This document shows, piece after piece, positions 58,024 to 64,000 of a stretch of DNA of 64,000 nucleotides (position 1 is the first letter of the stretch; the number at the start of each line of letters is the position of its first letter). The notes beneath the pieces were generated by a model. The model was given only the letters and a program-made list of their open reading frames with translations, was not told the DNA's origin and made no database searches. The position numbers were made by a program, and so were the translations under genes. The stretch lies in assembly GCF_021648825.1 (NCBI RefSeq), contig NZ_JAKJHS010000004.1:1-64000 (forward strand), given 5' to 3'. This DNA is from Rhizobium halophilum (lineage in GTDB: Bacteria > Pseudomonadota > Alphaproteobacteria > Rhizobiales > Rhizobiaceae).

Positions 58024-59405
58024 CGCCTGCCTTGCCTCCCTATTCCCTGCGTCGGCGGCTGCTCGCCTGGCTGCTCCTCGCCACCGCGGTGATCGGCGTG
58101 ATTGCGCTCACCGACACCTGGCGGGAAGCGGTGAAGACCGCAAATGAGGTGTCCGACCGCGTCCTGATGGGATCGGCACTGGCGATTGCCGAACGCGTGA
58201 TTGTCTCGGAGAACGGCGAGCTTGAAGTCGATATTCCCTATGTCGCCCTGGAGATGCTGACCTCTGCGGCGCAGGACCGGGTCTTCTATCGCGTCGACGG
58301 TCCGCCCGGCACCTTTATCACCGGGTACCAAACACTGCCGTCGATCCCGCGCAGCGAAGGACAAGAGACGGCGTTTGCGGATGCCACGTTCCGCGGCGAA
58401 CCAATCCGCATCGCCGCTCTGGCGCGTTCGGCCTCCACCGGCATCAACTCTGTTCCGTTTCTGGTCACCGTGGCGGAAACGACGATCGCCCGCCAGCAGT
58501 TGATGCAGACGATCCTGTTTCGTTCGGCGCTCCGCCTGCTGTTCATGATCATCGGCGCCGCGTTAATTGTCTGGATCGCCGTTACGGTGTCCCTGCGCCC
58601 GCTTTACCGCTTCAGCGAAGCGATCGCGGAGCGCAGCCCCAACGATCTGAGCCCCATCGGCGAAAGGGTGCCGACGGAAGTGCAGGGGCTGGTGGATACC
58701 GTGAACTCCTTCATGGTGCGGCTCGAGTCAGCACTGGAAGCATTGCGACACTTCACCGGCAACGCCAGCCATCAGCTGCGAACGCCGCTTGCCATCATCC
58801 GCACGCAGCTGGCGATTGCCTCGCGCAGCGACGACCCCGACGCTGCGGCAAAGGCAGTTGGTCGGGCCGATGCCGCAGTCGCCGACGGCGAGCGTATCCT
58901 CGGCCAGCTGCTGCTGATGGCACGCATCGATGCTGCCGCGCGCTCCGCCTCCCTGCAGGCGATGGATCTGTCGGCGCTTGCACAGACGCTGACGGCCGAG
59001 CGCGTGCCGCTCGCGGGAGACGCTGGCATCGATCTCGGCTTCGAGGGGGAAGACGGGCTCCTAATCCTCGGTGAACCGCTGCTGATCAGCGAGCTTCTGA
59101 AGAACCTGATCAACAACAGCCTGCTTTATGCCGGCCGCGGCGCTGAAGTGACGGTTCGGACGCGCCCGGAACACAGGCAGGTGATCCTTGAGGTGGAGGA
59201 CAATGGGCCGGGCATCCCGCCTGAGATGCGGGATGCGGCCTTGCAACGTTTCGAGCGGGGAGGCCGCAGCGACGACATGGGGTCGGGGCTGGGCTTGCCG
59301 ATCGTGGAGGAGATCGCACGCCTTCACGGCGCGCACCTCCACCTGCTCGATGGCGCTGCAGGCAAGGGGCTGATGGTGCGGCTGGTCTTCGACCGGGCAG
59401 GCTAG
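58020..59405 (+). CDS. tctE: Sensor histidine kinase TctE
   Basis: A 461-residue inner-membrane kinase. Two hydrophobic segments (about 11-30 and 170-190) enclose a TctE-type periplasmic sensor domain. After HAMP-like sequence (LRPLYRFSEAIAERSPNDL) comes the H-box FTGNASHQLRTPLAII and ATP-binding motifs NNSLLYAGRGAEV, DNGPGIPPE, GLGLPIVEE. It phosphorylates TctD. The stop overlaps the convergent nagA stop by four bases. Confidence 0.93.
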   Translation: MTPALPPYSLRRRLLAWLLLATAVIGVIALTDTWREAVKTANEVSDRVLMGSALAIAERVIVSENGELEVDIPYVALEMLTSAAQDRVFYRVDGPPGTFITGYQTLPSIPRSEGQETAFADATFRGEPIRIAALARSASTGINSVPFLVTVAETTIARQQLMQTILFRSALRLLFMIIGAALIVWIAVTVSLRPLYRFSEAIAERSPNDLSPIGERVPTEVQGLVDTVNSFMVRLESALEALRHFTGNASHQLRTPLAIIRTQLAIASRSDDPDAAAKAVGRADAAVADGERILGQLLLMARIDAAARSASLQAMDLSALAQTLTAERVPLAGDAGIDLGFEGEDGLLILGEPLLISELLKNLINNSLLYAGRGAEVTVRTRPEHRQVILEVEDNGPGIPPEMRDAALQRFERGGRSDDMGSGLGLPIVEEIARLHGAHLHLLDGAAGKGLMVRLVFDRAG

Positions 59406-60559
59406 GCTTGGTGAACGACCTTGCCGCCGATCCAGGTGCTCTTCATCTCCAGCGCATCGCTCAGCAGAACGAAATCGCCGTCGAAGCCTGGTTTGAGACG
59501 GCCCTTCCTGTCCACCAGTCCGGCGGCCTCGGCCGGATGGAGCGAAACCATACGCAGGGTCTCCTCAAGCGGCAGCTCCAACCTCTGGTGCAGGAACCGG
59601 ACCGAGGCGAGCATGTCGATGTCGGCGCCGGCAAGCGTCCCGTCCGCCAATGTCAGCCGACCGTCGCGGCGCAGGATCTCGCGACCGTTCAGGGTGAAGC
59701 TCGCGAGATCCGTGCCGATTGGTGACATGGCATCGGTGACGATGAAGATGCGGCCCGGACCCTGCTTTGTGCGAAGGGCAATCTGCATCGCTGCCGGATG
59801 CACATGCACGCCGTCGGCAATCAGGCCCGCATGGAGATTGCCGCTGTGCAGTGCCGCTCCGACGACGCCGGGTTCCCGGTGGCCGAGCGGGCTCATGGCA
59901 TTGAAGAGATGGGTGACGGTGCGCGCGCCGGCCCGGGCGTAGCGCTCCACCGTCTCAAATGTCGAATCCGTGTGGCCGATGCTGACGATGAAGCCGGCGG
60001 CAGCAAGCTGCGACACCTGCTCCTCGGTCACGTTCTCCGGCGCGACAGTGATCATCATGGCGGGGAAGAGGTCACGGCACTCCAACAGAAGCTCGAGGTC
60101 GCTCTCCTCCATCGGGCGGATCAGCGACGGGTCGTGCGCTCCCTTGCGGGCGAGCGAAAGGTGCGGACCTTCAAGATGCAGTCCGGCAAAACCGGGCAGC
60201 TTCTGACGGACCGCGTCCTTGCCGGCTGCGATGACGGACCGCGTGATGTCGGGCGTGTTGGTGATCAGTGTCGGAAGGAGAGCCGTGGTGCCGAAGCGGG
60301 CATGGGCCTGGCAGATCGTTCGCAGGCCCTCCACCGTCGGCTCGTCGTTCAGCATCACGCCGCCGCCGCCGTTGACCTGCAGGTCGATGAAGCCCGGCAC
60401 GAGGATGCCACCCTCCGCCTCGACGACCGTCGCGTTCGACGGCATCTCCCGTACTGGCACGATCGCCTGCACCCGGGCGCCGTCGAGGAGAAGGACTGCG
60501 TCGTCGTGCCAGGTCTCGCCGTCGAAGATGCGTGCGCCGGTGATCGCGGTCAGGGTCAT
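59402..60559 (-). CDS. nagA: N-acetylglucosamine-6-phosphate deacetylase
   Basis: A 385-residue amidohydrolase that yields glucosamine 6-phosphate and acetate. Metal and catalytic motifs: GFIDLQVNGGGG, HLEGPHLSLARKGAH, GHTDSTF, THLFNAMSPLGHREPG and the catalytic Asp in VTDAMSPIG. The ATG beginning MTLTAITG overlaps the SIS-gene stop by four bases, so the two are coupled. Last gene of the amino-sugar operon. Confidence 0.95.
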   Translation of the reverse strand: MTLTAITGARIFDGETWHDDAVLLLDGARVQAIVPVREMPSNATVVEAEGGILVPGFIDLQVNGGGGVMLNDEPTVEGLRTICQAHARFGTTALLPTLITNTPDITRSVIAAGKDAVRQKLPGFAGLHLEGPHLSLARKGAHDPSLIRPMEESDLELLLECRDLFPAMMITVAPENVTEEQVSQLAAAGFIVSIGHTDSTFETVERYARAGARTVTHLFNAMSPLGHREPGVVGAALHSGNLHAGLIADGVHVHPAAMQIALRTKQGPGRIFIVTDAMSPIGTDLASFTLNGREILRRDGRLTLADGTLAGADIDMLASVRFLHQRLELPLEETLRMVSLHPAEAAGLVDRKGRLKPGFDGDFVLLSDALEMKSTWIGGKVVHQA

Positions 60560-61578
60560 CGTGTCTCCGTCACCTTTTTCAGGGCTGCCGGAGCATCCGG
60601 GTTGAAGCCGCGTGCCCGCGACCAAGCCTCGACGAAGCCGTAGAATGGCAGGATGAGGCAAAGCGCGTCGGTCAGCGGGTGGCCGGTGGCGATGAAGGGA
60701 AGCGCGGTAGCCTTTCGTGCATTTGTCGATGTCGCAAAGGCGAGTGCACCCTTGTCGACGAGGCCTTCAACGATCTCGACAACCGAGCCTTCCGCCGCAT
60801 CGCGCGCGGCGAAGGCGACGATCGGAAAGCGATAGTCGACAAGCGCTACCGGGCCGTGAAGCACCTCGGCCGAAGAATAGGCCTCGGCATGCATATTGGA
60901 GGTTTCCTTGAACTTCAGCGCCGCTTCGCTGGCGATCGCAAGCGCGGGACCCCGTCCGAGCATGAAGAGAGAATCCGCGTCACCCAGCTGGCCTGCAAGG
61001 TCGCTCCACTCCAGAGCCACGGCCTTTTCGCAGAAGGAAGGCAGCGCCCGAAGCGCCTCGCGCAGGCCTTGGTCGTCTGTCCATTCCGCCAGCACGGCCA
61101 GTCCGGCCACAATCGAGTTGACGTAGGACTTGGTGGCGGCAACGGCGAGTTCGGGCCCCGCCTGGATGTCGATGGCATGGGCGCAGGCATCTGCGATCGG
61201 CGACTGCGGCGTATTCGTCAGCGCGATGCTGAGGGCGCCTGCATCGGTGGCGGATTTCGCCATGGCAACAATGTCGGGGCTCTTGCCCGATTGCGAGATG
61301 GCAATCGCAGCACCGCCGTGGAGCTTCATCGGAGCGTGGTAGATCGATGCGAGCGAGGGGCCGAGCGAGGCGACCGGTCGGCCGGTGGTGAGCTCGATTG
61401 CATACTTGATGAAGGTTGCAGCATGGTCGGAAGAGCCGCGGGCGATCGTGACCAGGAAGGCTGGATCGCGCTCGCGCAGGGCCCGACCAGCGGCGGCCAA
61501 ATCTGCGGACGAGCGCTCCAGAAGACGCGCAACCGCCTCCGGTATCTCGTTGATCTCTTGGCGCATATGGGTCTGCAA
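60556..61578 (-). CDS. SIS-domain glucosamine-6-phosphate deaminase (GlmS-like)
   Basis: A 340-residue protein with two SIS domains and no glutaminase domain: IARGSSDHAATFIKYAIELTTGR, AISQSGKSPDIVAMAKSA, LGRGPALAIASEAALKFKETSNMHAEAYSSAEVLHGP. The last segment is the GlmS-type sugar-phosphate site. Such proteins (NagB-II, AgaS-like) deaminate glucosamine or galactosamine 6-phosphate. A TTG start (GGGAG nine bases before; MQTHMRQEINEIP) is chosen; an ATG four codons later lacks a ribosome-binding site. Overlaps nagA by four bases. Confidence 0.88.
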   Translation of the reverse strand: MQTHMRQEINEIPEAVARLLERSSADLAAAGRALRERDPAFLVTIARGSSDHAATFIKYAIELTTGRPVASLGPSLASIYHAPMKLHGGAAIAISQSGKSPDIVAMAKSATDAGALSIALTNTPQSPIADACAHAIDIQAGPELAVAATKSYVNSIVAGLAVLAEWTDDQGLREALRALPSFCEKAVALEWSDLAGQLGDADSLFMLGRGPALAIASEAALKFKETSNMHAEAYSSAEVLHGPVALVDYRFPIVAFAARDAAEGSVVEIVEGLVDKGALAFATSTNARKATALPFIATGHPLTDALCLILPFYGFVEAWSRARGFNPDAPAALKKVTETR

Positions 61579-61582
61579 GGCT

Positions 61583-62344
61583 TTAGTCTCCCAAGGTGAG
61601 TTCGGCGACGAAGTCATAGGCGTCACCGCGATAGAGCGACCGGGTGAACTCTACGACGCGGCCTGAGGCGAGGTATGAAATGCGCTCGATGGAAAGCCCT
61701 GCAGCGCCAACCGGAACGGCCAACAGCCCGGCATCTGGCTCCTTGACGTTGCAGGCGGAGATGCGCTGGATCGCGCGCACCGGGCGCCCACTCTTCTTCT
61801 GCAGTGCGGCGTAAAGCGAGGTGGTGACGGCGTCCGGGTCCGGGAGGAGTTCCGCCGAAAGGCTCGCCCGCTCGATAGCCAGCGGTAGATCGTTTGCTAT
61901 GCGCAGTCGGCCAATGCGAGCGACCATTGTGCCGGCGGCGAGCCCCAGCATCATCATCTCTTCCGGTGATGGGTGGAACAGGCCGCGCTCAAGCCATTCG
62001 GAACGGGTAGCAAGTCCCCGGCGCGTCATGTCCTCCGTGAAGGAGGTGAGCTGGGAGAGCGGCTGCTGGACGCGCGAAACCGGCTTGACGACGAAGGTGC
62101 CGGATCCCTGCCGGCGGGTCAGCAGCCCGTCCCGCACCAGGTCGTCGACCGCCTTGCGTACCGTGACCCGGCTGACATTCGCGTATTCGGCAAGATCCCG
62201 TTCGGCAGGGAGAGCGGCACCATGGCCAAGTCGACCGGAATGGATGGCATCCTCAAGCGTTTGCCGGAGCTTCAGGTAGAGCGGCCCGCCGCTCGGCGAC
62301 TGAAGGCCTTCCAGCGGCAGGATGGATGCAAGCCCCTCGCTCAT
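61583..62344 (-). CDS. GntR/HutC-family regulator of amino-sugar genes (NagR-like)
   Basis: A 253-residue regulator: winged helix LYLKLRQTLEDAIHSGRLGHGAALPAERDLAEYANVSRVTVRKAVDDLVRDGLLTRRQGSGTFV and a UTRA ligand domain with LSQLTSFTEDMTRRG, ERASLSAELLPD and FTRSLYRGDAYDFVAEL. UTRA domains of this group sense amino-sugar phosphates. Located between the kinase gene (four-base overlap) and the SIS gene, so it probably controls its own operon through the inverted repeats upstream. Confidence 0.92.
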   Translation of the reverse strand: MSEGLASILPLEGLQSPSGGPLYLKLRQTLEDAIHSGRLGHGAALPAERDLAEYANVSRVTVRKAVDDLVRDGLLTRRQGSGTFVVKPVSRVQQPLSQLTSFTEDMTRRGLATRSEWLERGLFHPSPEEMMMLGLAAGTMVARIGRLRIANDLPLAIERASLSAELLPDPDAVTTSLYAALQKKSGRPVRAIQRISACNVKEPDAGLLAVPVGAAGLSIERISYLASGRVVEFTRSLYRGDAYDFVAELTLGD

Positions 62345-63228
62345 CGCACCGTCTCCGTCATCTGGAACGTCTGCACCGCCAGGGCGACGGCGCCGGTCAG
62401 CGCGTCGGCCAGTGGCTCGGACAAACGGATGCGATGCCGTTCCGCCAGATAAGAGGGGTAGACCTGCGCCAGACCGCCGAGAAGGCAGAGCCTGCCGCTG
62501 TTCTCGGTGATCCGGCCGATGGCGTCCAAGGCGTCGTCCACCTGTGCCGCTGCATCGCGCATCAGTCGAAGCGCGGTCGGATCTCCATCCGCGGCACCCT
62601 GGACCACGCGTGGCGCATAGCGGCCGAAGTCGCCCGGATGGGCCGCGCGGGCAAAATCGACGATCCTGCGGGGATCATTGCCGAACTCATTGAGGATCGA
62701 GGTCGTCAGCGCGCTCAAGGGCCGGATGCCGTCGTGGGCGAGAAGGCTTTCCTGCAGAGCCGCATGACCGATGCGCGCACCGCCACCCAGATCGCCGATC
62801 TGGAACCCCCAGCCGCCGAGATAATGCAGCTCTCCCCGGTGGCGAGCGATGAAGATGGTGCCGGTGCCGACGATCGCGATGGCGCCGTCAGCGTCTCCCA
62901 CGGCACCCTGAAGCGCGATCAGTCCGTCGGAGACAATCTGCGCCTGCTGGAAGGGGAGGCGCTCCATGACATAGGAGACTGCGTCGCCGACATTGTTGCC
63001 CGCAAGCCCAAGGAGCGCGACGCAATCTTGCGGCCCCACATTGGCGAGAGCGGCGTCGGCGAGAGCCAGCCGTGCCGCTTCTTCGATATGCTGGAGTGCT
63101 GTGTCGGGATCGGTCAGGATGTTGGAGGCGCCGCTGCGGCCGCGGCCAAGGATGCGGCCTTGCGCATCGGCAACCGCCGCTCGGCAGCTCGTGCCCCCAC
63201 CATCAATTCCTAAAAAGTAAGCCGCCAT
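62341..63228 (-). CDS. BadF/BadG-type N-acetylglucosamine (or glucosamine) kinase
   Basis: A 295-residue ASKHA-fold kinase. Phosphate-binding loop LGIDGGGTSCRAAVADAQG at the N-terminus, GASNILTDPD, and a central AIVGTGTIFIARHRGELHYLGGWGFQIGDLGGGARIG. It should phosphorylate N-acetylglucosamine (or muropeptide sugar) for NagA. GGAGG precedes the ATG by six bases. First gene of the nag operon, divergent from the murQ-like gene. Confidence 0.87.
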   Translation of the reverse strand: MAAYFLGIDGGGTSCRAAVADAQGRILGRGRSGASNILTDPDTALQHIEEAARLALADAALANVGPQDCVALLGLAGNNVGDAVSYVMERLPFQQAQIVSDGLIALQGAVGDADGAIAIVGTGTIFIARHRGELHYLGGWGFQIGDLGGGARIGHAALQESLLAHDGIRPLSALTTSILNEFGNDPRRIVDFARAAHPGDFGRYAPRVVQGAADGDPTALRLMRDAAAQVDDALDAIGRITENSGRLCLLGGLAQVYPSYLAERHRIRLSEPLADALTGAVALAVQTFQMTETVR

Positions 63229-63248
63229 CCGTGCCTCCGCGTCAGATA

Positions 63249-63408
63249 ATACCAAAAAAATACCATTTACCAAGTGGGCTGCGCGTTAGTGCTTTCCCTC
63301 GAAGCTTAACCACTGGTAACACCTTAGTTATTTTGGCGCGAAAGCGCTTCGAAAAAGGATGGAAAGGCAATCGCTAATTTTGCCGCTGGACAATTGGTAT
63401 TTTTTTGG
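63249..63408. promoter_or_regulatory. Inverted operator-like repeats between nag operon and murQ
   Basis: CCAAAAAAATACCA (63252-63265) and TGGTATTTTTTTGG (63395-63408) are exact inverted copies 129 bases apart. Additional ACCA/TGGT half-sites occur, including TTAACCACTGGTAA (63306-63319). The arrangement fits a GntR/HutC repressor controlling both divergent transcripts by looping. Assignment to the local regulator is inferred. Confidence 0.6.
63339..63351. promoter_or_regulatory. LacI-type operator-like palindrome
   Basis: CGAAAGCGCTTCG is a near-perfect palindrome with the AAGCGCTT core common to LacI-family operators. No LacI gene is in the window, so the regulator would be encoded elsewhere or further right. 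Confidence 0.4.
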
Positions 63409-63436
63409 CATCATTTTGTCCGAGAGGGAGAAGCGG

Positions 63437-64000
63437 ATGAGCAGAACTGCCACCGAAGCCAGACACGGAGATGCCGAAGGGCTCGACGCCCGGCCTTCGC
63501 ATGAGATCCTAGCACTTCTCGCTCAAGGCCAGCAGGCTGCTTCGAAAGCCGTCGACGCCGCAATCCCCGCTATCGACGACGCTGCAAGCCTCGCCTCTCA
63601 GGCCCTCCGCTCCGGCGGCAAGCTTGTTTATGTCGGCGCTGGCAGTTCCGGGTTGATGGCGATGGCAGACGCGCTCGAGCTTCCCGGCACCTATGGCATC
63701 GCCAAGACGCAGATCACAATCCTGCTTGCCGGCGGCATCGCGAGCCTTTCCGATCTCGCCGGTTCGCCGGAAGACGACGTGGAGCAGGCAAGGCGAGACG
63801 CGGCGACCATCACGGCAGAAGACTGCGTCCTCTGCGTCTCGGCCAGCGGTTCGACGCCCTATGTCGTTGCCGTCGCGGAAGAGGCGCGGCAGCGCGCGGC
63901 GAAGGTCGTGGCATTAGCCAACAATCCGGGGGCGAGGCTTTTCGCCTCTGCCGATGTCTCGGTTCTTCTCCAGACGCCGCCAGAAGTCATTGCAGGATCT
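63437..64000 (+). CDS. murQ: N-acetylmuramic acid 6-phosphate etherase-like SIS protein (3' end beyond window)
   Basis: The first 188 codons are visible. The product begins MSRTATEARHGDAEGLDARP and has GGKLVYVGAGSSGLMAMADALELPGTYG, the MurQ sugar-phosphate segment, and LCVSASGSTPYVVAVAEEA, a typical SIS phosphate-binding loop. MurQ cleaves the lactyl ether of MurNAc 6-phosphate to GlcNAc 6-phosphate, which NagA then uses. GAGAGGGAGAAGCGG precedes the ATG. Divergent from the nag kinase. A related sugar-isomerase role cannot be excluded without the C-terminus. Confidence 0.85.
   Translation, partial: MSRTATEARHGDAEGLDARPSHEILALLAQGQQAASKAVDAAIPAIDDAASLASQALRSGGKLVYVGAGSSGLMAMADALELPGTYGIAKTQITILLAGGIASLSDLAGSPEDDVEQARRDAATITAEDCVLCVSASGSTPYVVAVAEEARQRAAKVVALANNPGARLFASADVSVLLQTPPEVIAGS

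Overview
The window is a GC-rich, densely coded chromosomal segment from an alphaproteobacterium, most likely a member of the Rhizobiaceae (Rhizobium, Sinorhizobium/Ensifer or Agrobacterium type). This rests on gene content read directly from the sequence: a BcsN-type lipoprotein, an Irr-type Fur regulator with the HHH motif, the fabA-fabB-fabI order, an rbfA-truB-rpsO-pnp block, a propionyl-CoA carboxylase/methylmalonyl-CoA mutase cluster, and several TRAP and Tct transporters. The window opens inside an initiator tRNA-Met gene, which in rhizobia usually closes an rRNA operon.

Left part (about 0.3-6.3 kb): nitrite assimilation. NasT (RNA-binding ANTAR antiterminator) and NasS (cytoplasmic nitrate sensor) precede nirB-nirD-nirC. 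The nirB leader has a textbook sigma-54 promoter, two adjacent hairpins with A1/G4 hexaloops as NasT targets have, and a terminator-like hairpin just before the gene. No nitrate reductase is in the cluster. Next comes an in-frame chimera of a BcsN lipoprotein and the C-terminal half of a GGDEF domain, then small envelope proteins and a fused protein-isoaspartate methyltransferase/erythromycin esterase.

10.5-15.4 kb: a TPP riboswitch heads an operon with a ThiX-like permease and ThiY-like binding protein, no ATPase, and then a complete TRAP transporter (fused QM plus P). 15.4-28.6 kb: an exonuclease/CBS/DUF294 fusion, an LhgO-like oxidase, a small secreted protein, then the propionate route (scpA, pccA, pccB) with an unknown protein, YghU and a DUF4160/DUF2442 pair set among them, and a solitary ParA.

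28.7-34.7 kb: a catabolic module of a TRAP transporter, an Ldh2-type and an SDR dehydrogenase, with a divergent GntR regulator carrying two DNA-binding domains. 34.8-46.2 kb: housekeeping genes: DUF475, rbfA-truB-rpsO-pnp, a RsmC-like methyltransferase, the unsaturated fatty acid genes fabA-fabB-fabI, and divergent irr.

46.2-64 kb: YdcF, YoaK and YhiN-like proteins, a catalase followed by a tiny CxxCxGxG protein, glutaminase, the tctCBA transporter with tctDE and an orphan periplasmic binding protein, and finally an amino-sugar cluster (nagA, SIS-domain deaminase, HutC-type regulator, BadF/BadG-type kinase) divergent from a murQ-like gene cut by the window edge. The divergent gap holds inverted operator-like repeats.

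All functional calls come from reading translated sequence and known family motifs; no database search was possible.
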